This document shows, one piece after another, positions 41,801 to 52,767 of a stretch of DNA of 64,000 bases. This stretch comes from CAWGYT01 sp963826795 (GTDB taxonomy: Bacteria > Planctomycetota > Planctomycetia > Pirellulales > Pirellulaceae), in NCBI GenBank assembly GCA_963826795.1, contig CAWGYT010000022.1:84717-148716 (forward strand), written 5' to 3'. The notes beneath the pieces were generated by a model. That model saw only the letters and a program-made list of their open reading frames with translations, made no database searches and was not told the DNA's origin. A program made the translations under genes and the position numbers. Each line of letters begins with the position of its first letter. Position 1 is the stretch's first letter.

Positions 41801-44117
41801 GCATCGACGGACCCGGTGTCTCTCCGACGGTCGGCCAGGGGAAACCGACTTGATAGTCCACGCGATCGATCAGATCGCCTGCTGCGGACCAGAGTTCGAT
41901 CTCTTCACCTTCATTGCTGAGCTTGCCTTCCCACGGTCCCAATGCCGATCCGCCGAACTTGACGCGGAACATATCGGGATCCTGGGTCACCACGAGATAA
42001 CCGCCGGCCTCGACCGATGCCCCCTCGGGAAAGACAAACCCCACGGCATTGCGCAGCGTCCAGCCGGAAACGTCAATCGGGATGTCGCTGGGATTGTGCA
42101 ACTCAATGAACTCGACCAGCTCCGTCTTGATGTCCGGATCGACATGGACTTCATTGATCAAAATCGCCTGCTGTTGCTCAAGCGAATTGATCGCGATCCG
42201 GACGGTCGCCGCCGTCGAGGCCGACTGGCCGTCGCGGGCTCGGTATTGGAATGAGTCGACCCCGGTAAAGCCGGCCTGCGGCTGATACGTCAGCGAGCCA
42301 TCGGCGTTCAGCGTCAAGCTCCCGTTTTGCGGAGCCGTCACCCGTTCGGCACTCAGCGGATCGTTTTCGATATCCGAATCGTTCCGCAACAGCCCCGCGG
42401 CGGACGAGATCATCAGCGGCTGGCCGACGAGGGTAAAGTAGGTGTCGTCGTGCGCCACGGGCGCGTCATTCACCGAGTTAATCGTAATCCGCGCGGTGGC
42501 CACGTTCGACAGATCTTCGCCGTCATCCAGTTGATAGCTAAACTGGTCGCTGCCGAAAAAGTTGTCGTCGGGCGTGTATGAGAACGCCCCATCGGCGGCA
42601 AGCGTCAGCGTCCCGTGACTGGGCGGACTGATCAGGCTGACCGTGAGTGGATTCTGCTCGGCGTCGAAGTCATTGGCCGTGACGCCGTCACCGGGACCTT
42701 TGATCAGCGGCGTGTCCTCGGCGATCGTAAAGGTGTCGTCCCGCGCGACCGGTGGCGAATTGACCACGATGGTCACTCGCCCGACATTCGAGAGTCCCGT
42801 CCCGTCGTTGATCTGGTACTCGAACACGGCATTGCCGGCGAACCCCTGAGGATCGTACCGGAACGAACCATCGGCGTTCAGCGTCAACTGGCCCTGGTTC
42901 ACGTCCTGCGCGACGACGGCCTGCAGCACGACCTGGTCGGGGTTCTGGTCGTTGGCCAAGACACCTGCCGCGGCGTCAACCGTTAAGACGTTGCCCGAGA
43001 GCAACCGGTAGTCATCCGAAAACGCGACGGCCGGATCATAACGGGGGGTCACCGTCAATGTGACCGTCACGGGTTCGGACGGTCGAAAGTCGCGAGCCAC
43101 ATACGTGAACTGGTCCGTCCCGAAATAATTCGGATCGGAGTCGTAGACGAACGAACCCTGCGCGGTCAACGTCACCTTCCCATGAGCCGCTCCCTCGACC
43201 AGTTCGGCCGTCAGCGAATCTCCATCCGGATCGAAATCGTTCGACAGTACACCGTTGATCGCCGTGACGTTGGCTTGAAAGAAGTCCGCGTCTTCCGGGA
43301 AGGTGTAGGCATCGGCCATGGCAACGGGCGGCGAGTTGTCATAGTATCGCTGAATCTGGGTCTGGATGGCGGCCACTTCCGACGCCGTCAATTGCCCGTC
43401 ATAGATGCGCACTTCAGCCAGATCGCCGGCAAAGCCCGTGTTTCCCGTGGCCGTGGTGCCAAAGGCCAGGTCCGACGCCGCACGCGGGTCGGCATTGGCC
43501 GAGTCGGTGGTCGCGGCAAGTTGATCGCCGACGTACAGGTTCAGCTCGCCGCCACTTCGTGCCAGCGTGACAACTTGCAGCTGGCCGTTGTTCAGTCCCG
43601 AGACGTCGGAGTAGACGCTCGTGCTCGGCGTCCCAAACCCGCCTCCCATCCCGGCCGAAATCTGGCCGGCACCGTTGATCGTGACACCCCAATCCTTACT
43701 GATCCCGTGCGTGTTGGCATCGACCAGCCCCGAATTGTCATACCAGCTACCGGCGTCACCCTGCAGCTGATTCGAGTCCGTTGCAAAGACAGCGATGACG
43801 GAAAAGTCGCCGGCGTTTCTCAAGGGTGTGTTCGCCGCGGGAACGCGCAGCGCATCGACTCCGTCGGCCGGCTCAAAGCGCACGACCGAACGACCGCCGA
43901 TGGCATCCTTGATGAGGGTTGGCTGGCCCGAGGCGGTGGCTACCACCCCGCCGCTCGAGTCATTCCAGGCAGTCACCACCGCCTGGTCGTCCACGGTTTC
44001 ATTTAAGTCGTCAGCTTGCCAGTGAGCGATTAGATCACCCGCCAACATCCGCTTCGATTCGAGTCCTTCAATTCCGTGCGCCCCAACTCGCCCTCGAAGT
44101 CGATTCTTTCTCCCCAT
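38835..44117 (-). CDS. Giant LEPR-type surface protein: LamG-like, cadherin-like repeats, lamin-tail, CotH kinase and dockerin-like module
   Basis: An uninterrupted 1,760-residue protein. It starts with a LEPR-like signature ('GIEGLESKRMLAGD'). Approximate layout: laminin-G-like region to about 265 ('DLAFGTTATGNTGFAGD'); four cadherin/VCBS-like repeats to about 640 ('NDFDPDGDSLTAELV', 'FGTDQFTYVARD'); lamin-tail domain 650-790 ('INEVHVDPD', 'VEFIELHNPSD'); CotH kinase domain about 955-1365 with 'YLAIEQPDGNFL' and the Asp motif 'HPWDLDLIWADN'; second lamin-tail about 1510-1680; terminal EF-hand module ('GDSNHDGLFNSADLV', 'GDWNGDGDFTTDDLV'). CotH proteins are atypical protein kinases in Bacillus spores. 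No PEP-CTERM tail is seen. The ATG at 44117 fits the family N-terminus. Confidence 0.92.
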   Translation of the reverse strand: MGRKNRLRGRVGAHGIEGLESKRMLAGDLIAHWQADDLNETVDDQAVVTAWNDSSGGVVATASGQPTLIKDAIGGRSVVRFEPADGVDALRVPAANTPLRNAGDFSVIAVFATDSNQLQGDAGSWYDNSGLVDANTHGISKDWGVTINGAGQISAGMGGGFGTPSTSVYSDVSGLNNGQLQVVTLARSGGELNLYVGDQLAATTDSANADPRAASDLAFGTTATGNTGFAGDLAEVRIYDGQLTASEVAAIQTQIQRYYDNSPPVAMADAYTFPEDADFFQANVTAINGVLSNDFDPDGDSLTAELVEGAAHGKVTLTAQGSFVYDSDPNYFGTDQFTYVARDFRPSEPVTVTLTVTPRYDPAVAFSDDYRLLSGNVLTVDAAAGVLANDQNPDQVVLQAVVAQDVNQGQLTLNADGSFRYDPQGFAGNAVFEYQINDGTGLSNVGRVTIVVNSPPVARDDTFTIAEDTPLIKGPGDGVTANDFDAEQNPLTVSLISPPSHGTLTLAADGAFSYTPDDNFFGSDQFSYQLDDGEDLSNVATARITINSVNDAPVAHDDTYFTLVGQPLMISSAAGLLRNDSDIENDPLSAERVTAPQNGSLTLNADGSLTYQPQAGFTGVDSFQYRARDGQSASTAATVRIAINSLEQQQAILINEVHVDPDIKTELVEFIELHNPSDIPIDVSGWTLRNAVGFVFPEGASVEAGGYLVVTQDPDMFRVKFGGSALGPWEGKLSNEGEEIELWSAAGDLIDRVDYQVGFPWPTVGETPGPSMQLLNPQLENDLGGSWQGALPTPGTANSVLVANAPPQMRQVNHSPFQPQAGQPVTITAHVTDPDGVQAVSLAYQLVNPGDYFSVADDRYQTEWTSLPMHDDGQNGDAQAGDDIYSVIVPGDLQTHRRLVRYRITATDTQQASRTGPYLDDPQPNFAYFVYNGVPAWTGAARPGTTPEATYSSELLESIPVYHLITTHEQHVDSQYISDSALRGGYTGSDYRWEGTLIYDGMVYDHINFRARGGVWRYAMGKNMWKFDFEKGHEFQARDNYGAEYATTWDKLNFSAIIQQGDYRHRGEQGLFESVGFKLFDLAGTESPNTHYVHFRIITDENEQGESQYDGDFQGLYLAIEQPDGNFLDEHDLPDGNFYKMEGNAPESTVNQGANQVDDASDVRAFTREFLGSRRPSVDWWTENLDLARYYGYQAISQAIHHYDTAFGKNFYYFHNPETGKWQIHPWDLDLIWADNMYGNENHEFNVKVAKNADFNEYVNQANIDLRNRLNAEYQNVLREIMDLLYNPEQTGMLIDQMASIVYQPGELSWVDADRAMWDYNPINATASRYTNSSKNAVNWKFYAEADTKDYPGMIQLMKDYIVTRSNWMTRQILTNEANIPGTPSVNYLGDETFPLNGLSFQSSAFASPIGAEFAGLKWRIAEVTDPNSPEFDPYDRTTDRKYEMDALWESDVLTSAADSITIPAHLLEPGRTYRVRVRMLDNDNHWSHWSEPTQFVASAAVDTQLAASLRISEVNYNPHDPTPEERAAGFSDNNEFEFIELVNLSDRTLDLTGASLDQVDINGSEEGVGFEFATGAITQLAPGARLVVVENLEAFAARYGTNVPVAGQWSGRLSNGGETITLAAFGSVIQQFAYDDGWYDSTDGEGATLEIVNPNQPDLELWNVASAWQASTVIGGTPGQSDAVRVAGDSNHDGLFNSADLVLVMQFGEYEDSIFGNSTWEEGDWNGDGDFTTDDLVYVFTQGTYTVLGAGPDTLDVEL

Positions 44118-44154
44118 CAGACGGTCGCTCCTCGATCGTTGGCTGTGTGTGACT

Positions 44155-45400
44155 CAAACCCTCACCCGCCGCTCCGCGGCGACCTCTCCCGGTCGCGGGA
44201 GAGGTGACCACCTCTGTCTCTCTGTGCCTTCTCCCCATGCGGGAGAAGGTGGCCGAAGGCCGGATGAGGGGCCCGCCGGCAGGCCACTCATGCAAACCCT
44301 CACCCGCCGCTCCGCGGCGACCTCTCCCGGTCGCGGGAGAGGTGACCACCTCTCTGTCTCTCTGTGCCTTCTCCCCGTGCGGGAGAAGGTGGCCGAAGGC
44401 CGGATGAGGGGCCCGCCGGCAGGCCACTCATGCAAACCCTCACCCGCCGCTCCGCGGCGACCTCTCCCGGTCGCGGGAGAGGTGACCACCTCTCTGTCTC
44501 TCTGTGCCTTCTCCCCGTGCGGGAGAAGGTGGCCGAAGGCCGGATGAGGGGCCCGCCGGCAGGCCACTCATGCAAACCCTCACCCGCCGCTCCGCGGCGA
44601 CCTCTCCCGGTCGCGGGAGAGGTGACCGCCTCTCTGTCTCTTTGTCCCTTCTCCCCGTGCGGGAGAAGGTGGCCGAAGGCCGGATGAGGGGCCCGCCGGC
44701 AGGCCACTCATGCAAACCCTCACCCGCCGCTCCGCGGCGACCTCTCCCGGTCGCGGGAGAGGTGACCACTTCTCTGTCTCTTTGTCCCTTCTCCCCGTGC
44801 GGGAGAAGGTGGCCGAAGGCCGGATGAGGGGCCCGCCGGCAGGCCACTCATGCAAACCCTCACCCGCCGCTCCGCGGCGACCTCTCCCGGTCGCGGGAGA
44901 GGTGACCACTCTCTGTCTCTCTGTGCCTTCTCCCCGTGCGGGAGAAGGTGGCCGAAGGCCGGATGAGGGGCCCGCCGGCAGGCCACTCATGCAAACCCTC
45001 ACCCGCCGCTCCGCGGCGACCTCTCCCGGTCGCGGGAGAGGTGACCACCTCTGTCTCTCTGTCCCTTCTCCCCGTGCGGGAGAAGGTGGCCGAAGGCCGG
45101 ATGAGGGGCCCGCCGGCAGGCCACTCATGCAAACCCTCACCCGCCGCTTCGCGGCGACCTCTCCCGGTCGCGGGAGAGGTGACCACCTCTGTCTCTCTGT
45201 GCCTTCTCCCCGTGCGGGAGAAGGTGGCCGAAGGCCGGATGAGGGGCGGGGGCCGCCGGCAGGCCACTCATGCAAACCCTCACCCGCCGCTCCGCGGCGA
45301 CCTCTCCCGGTCGCGGGAGAGGTGACCACCTCTCTGTCTCTCTGTCCCTTCTCCCCGTGCGGGAGAAGGTGGCCGAAGGCCGGATGAGGGGCGGGGGGGG
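44155..45400. repeat. Repeat array 3: nine ~140-base tandem units with nested inverted repeats
   Basis: Units begin at 44155, 44293, 44433, 44573, 44713, 44853, 44992, 45130 and 45273 (spacing 138-143). Each unit contains, in order, ACCCTCACCCGCC, a hairpin around gctccgcggc, CCTCTCCCGG...GGGAGAGG, a CT-rich joint with varying numbers of 'ctct', CCTTCTCCCC...GGGAGAAGG and CCGGATGAGGGG, then 'cgccggcaggccactcatg'. Units are nearly identical, implying recent expansion. The array fills the gap between the two CotH genes and ends about ten bases from the stop of the downstream-coordinate one (45410). Frames through it are open only because of the repeat. Confidence 0.95.
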
Positions 45401-45409
45401 CCGCCGACC

Positions 45410-48400
45410 TCAACTCAGGAAGCCATCATCCGCGAGCGCCACGGCCAGCCCCTCCGCGGCGTCACTCTCACTGACCTGCGCTGACTCGTCACCTTCAAAC
45501 AGCGACTCGAACGACGAGTCAACCAATTCCAACAAGGGTCGCTTGACGGCTTCCGAATCGCCAGTGGACGGCGTCGCCGTGCGACTCGCTGCGAACAACG
45601 GACGTTCCTCTGGCTCGTCCAGAGCAGCGGCCAGCAACGTGCGGTTGCCGAGCGACGATTCCGGTTGCACTTGCAAGCTCAACTCGGGGCTGGCAAATGC
45701 GGAATAGCCACCCGTCTGGAAGGCGAGAACCATGTCGGCGGTGGTGAAGTCAGCGTCGCCGTCCCAATCCCCGTCCTCCCATGTCGAATTCCCGTCGATC
45801 GCGTCTTCGTACTCCCCGATCTGGAAGACGTGAACGAAGTCGCTGGAATTGAAAATCCCGTCGACGTTGGCATCACCGTACGTGGTTCCGATCAGGTTGA
45901 GAACCAACTCGTCGCGGTCCGCCTCGTTCACCAACCCATCGCCCGTCAGGTCGAAGGACAGATCAGGTGTGGCCGAACGCATTTGGACGAACAGGGCGTT
46001 GATGTCCGCCGCATTGGCAACGCCATCTCCGTTCAGATCCCCGGGGATGCTGTCCAGCGTGGGCGTACCGGGCGTGCCGCTGGCGGCAATCCAGGAGGTG
46101 GCCGCATTGCCGAAAGCGGTCGGGCTGACCCGTTGCAGCGAGCGTCCCGTGCCGTCGGCGATGGTGGGCCAGGGAGCGAGGTCGTCGTACAGGACCTCGT
46201 CCTCCTGGACTCGCACGATCGTCCCGGGGTCCGGGCCGGCGTCGGGTCGCAGCAGCACGACTTGCTCGCCACCGTTCCCCAGCAGGCCTTGGTAGCCTCC
46301 GATCAGCCGCACGGAAGCGTCGATCGCGTAGTGAGCGCGGAAGGCATTCACCTGGTTGATGTTTTCCGGATCGTCCGGGTTGAATTTCAGGACCACGATC
46401 GTCTCGCCCGCAGCCAGGCTGCTGCCAGCCGGGAAGTCATAGTCGGCACCGCCCCGCAAACGCCATTCGGTCAGGTCCAGCGCCGTGCTGGTCGGGTTGT
46501 AGACCTCGATGAACTCCAGATCGCTGGCTTCCAGCGTCGGGTCGGCGGCCAGGGCGGCCTCACTGGGAACCGGGTTGTACTGGATTTCGGTGATCACGAT
46601 CGGTCCCACGCGAGGATCGACGTTGGCGGTGCCCAGCGTTCGGTTCTTGAGCGGCGCGAGCCGACCGGACCCATCCGGAATCCGCCCCACCGACTCGCCG
46701 TCCAGCGTCGGACGGAAGTGGGCTTCGTCGATGTAGTGCGAGACGAGCCCGCCCTGGGGCGCCGTGTCCGACTTGGAGCCGCGTACCAGGTAGACGCTGT
46801 CCCCGTTCGTGCCGCTCAAGCCAAAGCCTTCAGGGTCGTTCGGGGCGTTGAATTGGTCGGCGTTGAAGACGACGTAGGCGCCGGCGGCCAGCGTCGTGCC
46901 GGCGGGGATCTGGAACTTGAAGAGATTCCCGGTCGAGTCGCTGAGGAACCAGCCGCCGACGTCGATCGTCGCGCCACTCGTATTTCGCAGCTCGATCGAG
47001 TCCTTCAGCTGGGCGTTGGCGTCCGAGCGGGCCAGGATCTCGTTGATGACAATTCCTTGGCTTCCCACGCCGGCCGCGCCGGGCGTCCCACCCCGCTCGG
47101 TCGAGGCCCGCCACGAATACCACTTCGAGGCGGTTGCCGGCGTCACCGTACCGGGCGAGACGAGTTCCAGCGTGGCGCCCTGACCGTCGGGCAGGCTCGG
47201 CCACGGATCGTTGTCGCGGTAGTTGACCGAGAAGATCACCGCGCCCGTCGCGTCTCGGAGATCGATGTCTTCGCCGTTGTTGTCCAGATTGCCGGTGAAG
47301 GTTCCTGCCACGGGCCGGGCCGCCCCGTACCGCATCTCGAAGGCGGCAGGGTTACGGACGACGACGAGGTAACCTCCGGGCGCGATCGCCGCGACGCTGC
47401 TCTGGGCAAAATCGAACTCCACCCCGTCGGTCAATTGGACGCCCAGCAGGTCCACAAAGCGAAACGAGGGGTTGTGAATCTCGATAAACTCAAAGTCACC
47501 GTCGGTATATCCCGCCGCTGCCTCCGCCTCGGTCGGCCCCTGGGGATTGAAATTGATTTCAGAGATAATCAGCGGCGAAGTGGCAACCGCCAAGTCGTAC
47601 TGCTGGGGCGCGCTCCAATTCGTCTTTACGATCTGTGACTGGATGCCACGATCGGAGTCATCGAAGTTGCGCAATCAGACGCGTGTTTTGGGTGAGGCGA
47701 TACATGCCACCGCCCTGCAATCGCACGGCGGTGGGACTGGGCTGCCCATCCGGGCCCCGTGGATCCGTGCCGTCGGTCGTGTAGTAGACAACCGCATTCG
47801 GATTGATCCCGAACTCGACCTTCCGCGAGACAAGCTCTGGCTGGATGAACATGTCGTTGCTGGTGGCGCTGGCGTTAATCGAACGGATGGCCAGGATGTT
47901 TTCTCCCTGGACCAGCAGGTTCTTGAACGCCTCCAGGTTGACATCCTCAAAGATCAACCCGTCATCGTCTCGGTGCGACGAGGCCCGCGAGTTCCAAGTG
48001 GGAGGCTGGTCGCGAACGTTCTTCTGGGCAACCTCGACGCCGTTGATGTAGGCGATGTATCCGTCATCGTATTTCACCCGCAGGACCAGGTCGTCCTGCT
48101 GAGCTTCGGCCAGATCGGCGACCTGAAATGGAATGCGAATGAACATGGTCGTCGACCCCGGAACGAGATCGTTGGGGACGACCGGGGTCTTGATCAGGTC
48201 TTCCGTAAAGTCGGGATTCGAGCTCGTGTCGTAGCCATAACCCAGCGGACCCGTGGACCAACTACTGGCGTTGAAATCCCGTGCCGTCCAGGTCTCGCCC
48301 AGCGAATCGTCACTGGGAATAAAGTACGAACCGACCGCCGCTCCCGGCACTCCGCTGACCAGTTTCGTGTCGTTAAAGAACTCCAGAGGCGGAGGCGTGA

Positions 48401-51400
48401 TCTGGACTTCCTGGCCGACGGGCAGCAAAGCGCCGTTGGCGTTACCCAGCAGTTGTCCGTCGGCCCGAACTTCGGCGGGCTGAGCGAAGTTGTCGTCCAT
48501 GAACTTCGCGCGCTCGGCCAGCCAAACACGCAAATTATTGACTTCGCCCTGGTAGGTGCGGTCCAACACGTTATTGCGATAGCCGCTGCTGGCGCGGGGC
48601 CGTGAGGCAGACCACTTGGCCGCATTTCGCTCGGCCGATTCCCGCACGTCGTCTGACAACATGTCGATGACGTTGCTGACATTCTCGTCGCTCAGCGTCG
48701 TCTGGCGCCAGTAATTCCAGCGGTCGACGTAGAGCTGCCAGAAGCCGGGATCGGAAAACAGGTTGCCCCACCACTGTTGCGTCCCGTTGCCGAAGAAGTC
48801 GGTGCCGAAGTCGGGCACCTCCGAGCGCCAGACCAACGGATTATCATCGCGGCCATCGTCGGATTCGGCGGCCCGGTCAAAGTCCCAAACCGGTCCGTAC
48901 TCGATCCGTTCGTTCCGGTCCTTGAAGAGGTACGCACTCAACCGCAGCGCGTCGACGTTCATCATGAAGACATTCAGCAGATGGCTGTCGACCCAACGGA
49001 CAGGATCGATGTACTTCGAGTATCCGTTCGGGTCGTTGATATCGGGGTTGGTGAGCGTCGCGCGGAACTCGTTCAAATACTCGGTCGCCCACTGTTGCTG
49101 TTCGGTGGTGGCCTTCTGATCCTCGCGCACCGTCCGGCTACCAGGGCTCTTCGGGTAGACCCACTGCAGTCCCTGTCCGCCCCCGGTAAAGCCGGGTTCG
49201 CCCGGGTCTCCACGATCGACCTTCCAGATGTAGCCTCCGCTGATGTCCTGGGGTGCTGTCACATCGGTGATGTTTGGATCCCGTGTGATGTCCGGGGACA
49301 TCTCGGCGATATCAACCTGGTCCTTGCCCTGTTCAATTTTTTCCAACATGACGTACGTGCCGGCATAGTCGGCCTGGGTCACGACCCCGTCACCGCGATT
49401 GAAGTAGACCTCGACGTGCCGGTAGTCCGTCGCCCACATGTCCATCTGGTTGCTTAGCTCGAAGGCCAGCTGATTGCGGATCAGGGCCTTGTCAAAGCTG
49501 TAGGGTGCGTGGAGCACGTAGTCGGCATCGTTGGCGAGTCCCAGCAGGCCGGTGGCCTCGTCATCGTCCTGGTTGGTGCCGGTGGCGCCCCAGGTTTCAA
49601 ACGCCATGTTGGGCTTGGGTTGGCCCGCCGTGCTCGAGCCACGGTCTCGGGCTCCCCCGCGACCCAGATATTCGATCAGATCGCTGTCGAGCGATGCCCG
49701 CCCTGTGGCCTTGCTGACATCGATCAAGACGACATTCATGCCCACCAACGTGGTGGAACCGGTCCCGGGCAGGCCTCGACCCAGGGAGTCCAGCACCATC
49801 AAAGGGATATCGGAGTCGACATTCTGCAATTCGGGGTCAACCGCGATAAACGTGGCGCTGGCCGCATTGCTGGTCGCAAAGGTCGGTTCGTCCGCGATGT
49901 CGAAGGTACGAGCCTGCAGCATCGCGCTGCTGTTGAGCGTGAAGGGGCCGGTATAGAGGTTCGAACTGGGAGTGGGATCACTTCCGTCCAACGTGTATCG
50001 AATCTCCAGCGTCGGGATCGGGTCCGGGATGGAAAGCTCGACGTTCGTGCTCCCGAAGAAAAGACCCTGCTTGCCGGCGACCACCTGGGGAATCGGGGCC
50101 GCCGGAAGCTCGTTGCTGGCGCCCGGCGTGGGTGTCACGAAGTACTGCGCCACCTCGGACTTGATATCGGCACCGACCAACTGGGCGTCGAAGAAGAAGT
50201 CCAGGTCGTCGGCGGCCACATTCATCGCCTGGATGGCCAATACGTTTGGTCCCTGTTGCAACGCTCCCAAGGCGGCCGCGACGCTGAACTGCTGAACGGG
50301 GATGACTCCATTGACCGCCCCGGACGAGGATTCCGCCGCAGCCTTCCAGGTCTCACCCGGTGGATCTTCGATGGGAACGTTCTGAGCGGTCAACTCGACA
50401 CCGTTCAGATACGCGCGGAACCCGTCGTCGAAGCGGGTCGTGAGGTTCAATTCATCCAGGATCCCGGGCTCGCCGTCGAAGTCAAACGGGATGCGAATGT
50501 AGAGCGACGTGTTTTGGTCGTACAACGCCGCACGGACATCCAAACCAATCTCCGGACCGTACACCGGGCTCTGGTCGGGAACCACGATGTCAGCGAAGGC
50601 GAAGCGGGCCGTCATCGTGCTGCTGGGCGTGCGGCCAAACAGACCGACCTTGGGATCCGCGACAAACGGCGTGCCGTCGACTCCGTCCGTCGCGACACCC
50701 ACCTCTTCCCATTCATCCGCCTCGTTGATCTTGTACTCGCCGATCCAGCTCTTGGTGGCCGAATCGCGCCGCAGTCGCAAGAAATACGTATCTTGGCCGA
50801 GGTTGACATCCGATCCCTTCGAGCTGCCGCCGGCCATCAGGCGGAAATTCAAGCGCGAGGCGTATTCCAACTGGATCGCGGGCAGGTTATTCGCCGCATC
50901 GTAAATCACGATGCCGGCGGCACCGCGGTCCGCGCTTCCCTGCGTGACCTGGGTAATCACCTCGTAGTCGGCCGCACCTTCAGGAACACTGCGGAACACG
51001 ATGGGAGCGGTTCCGCGGCTGTCCGACATCATATCCTGGCCGGTCGGCACCGAGATCACGAGATCCCCGCCCGCGACCGTGACCGTCGAGGTTCCGCCCG
51101 CGGGGATCTGCCTTGTCCATTCGGCTCCGAGTGGCGCGTCGAACAATTCGCCCACCTCGAACCCGGCGGCCAAGACCTCGTAGCCCACACCACTGGTCCC
51201 CGTCGCCCAGCTTGAATCGTCAAAGCCAGGCAGCGTCCAGCCGTTGCCATACGAATCGTCGATCGGCACCGTCGCCTTGACCGTCGCGCCTGCCTCGACA
51301 AGCGGATAAGTGTCCCGCCCCACGGCCAGACCGTAGCTCTGGTCCTCGAACTGGGCAGGATACGGATTGAAGACCTGCGCGACCGTCAACCCATCCGGCT

Positions 51401-51836
51401 TGACCAGCGCCAAGTCCTCGCCGTCACCACTCAGACGAAAATTCGTATGCAGCTCGCTGCCGGAAACCGCGCGATCCTTATCGGAAGCGAAGACAACCAG
51501 ATGGGCACCGGCATCGATGACCGTGTTGGCCGGGAACTGCCATTTGGTCAGATCAGCCAAGTCGTCGGTCAGATACCAACCCGCGATGTTCTGAGCGGCG
51601 ACGTCCGGATTTCGGATTTCGATCCAGTCCGAGTAATCTCCGTCCTGGTCCTGTAACGTAGTGGCGTTGATTGCCTGCAACTCAGAGATCACCGGGTCCG
51701 CCGCCAGCAATTGTCGTGGCTCCAACGACTCCAAGCCGCCGCGACGTCCGGCGTCGCGTGAGACGCGGCCCCGCCCCAAGCGGCGGCGACGATGGTGGAA
51801 AGCAGCCTCAACGAGCTGGCGGTTCTTGCGAAGCAT
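45410..51836 (-). CDS. Giant LEPR-XLL surface protein: lamin-tail, CHB_HEX-like, CotH kinase and dockerin-like module, one frameshift
   Basis: About 2,140 residues once one frame change near 47670 is allowed. The N-terminus has a textbook LEPR-XLL motif ('GLESLEPRQLLAADP', residues 35-49). Then: lamin-tail domain about 48-180; a concanavalin-like region about 300-420; chitobiase-C-like 'YTLDGSDPTPSSNLYTGPF' near 615; CotH domain about 675-1115 with 'GTYVMLEKIEQGKDQVDI' and 'GPVWDFDRAAES'; a second chitobiase-C-like segment ('YTTDGTDPRGPDG') cut by the frame change; three further lamin-tail domains; and EF-hand loops ('GDLNGDGVANAADI', 'GDANVDGIFNSSDFV', 'GDWDGDADFTTADMV'). The ATG at 51836 follows CAGGAGTT, so upstream in-frame sequence to 52049 is excluded. 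No PEP-CTERM. Confidence 0.9.
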
Positions 51837-52767
51837 TTCGAACTCCTGAAAATTTCCGATGGTCAACGATGTTCTGGCATTCAGACTTCGAGCAAGCCGC
51901 CTCGGCTGTTCGCCAATCGAAGCGGATCGCGGGCCCTGTCCGGGTGCGTCGGGTTGGTTGCGATGCGGAGGTTGAATTGGAATCTCGCGCCACGCTCGGT
52001 TTTTCCGCGCGTGGACTGGATCGATGAAGGGACAGGATCGAAATCGCACGACTCGAGTTGTCGCCTCGGCCGGTTCGGATCGATTCGCCCAGGGGTCGCC
52101 CGCTCATCGAAACGATGGTCAACAACGCAAACCTGCTGGACCCGACCAGTCGTCCTTCGTGACGAGAAAAAGCACGTGTCTCTGGAAAGGAAAACCCGCG
52201 CCGCACTCGCGTGTTGCCCGCCCGAGAAAACGTGCCGAGTCACTTGAAAGGGACTGAGCCGAACACGGCCTCGCTGTCTCACATCGTCAATAGCCATGCC
52301 TGCCGATTGGCGGCACCGCCCGGTCATTGTAATCAAGTTCTAACGATAGTGCGCCTTTTATTGCCGCGATCCGCAGGAAATCCGCCGGATCCCCCTTGCG
52401 GAATCACGCAGGCCGCGTCCGAAATCGGCATGAACCGCCGCTGAAGAGGGGCCTCGTGGTGGCGCAATAGGCTTCGCGGAACCTCGGTGCATGGTCGTTG
52501 AGCGGCGCGCCGTGTTCAGACTCGCAAACACGCGGCGCGCGAACGACCGTGAAGATTCCGTCAATTCAGGAGACGGCCAAAGGCGGCCCGTTGACGCTTT
52601 CTGGATGGACACTCATCATGACCGCGGCTTGTTTCCACGTCCGTTGCAACAGCCGGGAGATGTCGTGACGGGGGCGGAGGCCGCAGCCGAACCAACTGAG
52701 GCGGATTTTCATCGACTTCGTAACTTCACACGGAATCAAGACCCAACGTACGAAAGGAAGTCAACCG
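51837..52767. other. 931-base divergent intergenic region
   Basis: Lies between the giant CotH gene (minus) and the PEP-CTERM gene (plus). No convincing gene is seen on either strand; open frames here have compositions unlike the neighbours. An imperfect hairpin near 52233-52258 (gccgagtcacttgaaagggactgagc) resembles the perfect hairpin at 36167-36200, including the ttgaaagg loop. Promoters for both genes should be here but I cannot place them with confidence. Confidence 0.4.

Noticed and set aside
44155..45413. CRISPR array or multi-repeat protein
   Set aside because: Units of about 140 bases are contiguous with no unique spacers, and the period is not a multiple of three, so neither a CRISPR array nor a repeat protein fits.
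45665..47638. 657-residue plus-strand ORF
   Set aside because: Antisense to the C-terminal part of the giant CotH protein, whose lamin-tail and EF-hand motifs are evident.
49509..51215. 568-residue plus-strand ORF
   Set aside because: Antisense to the N-terminal half of the same giant CotH protein.
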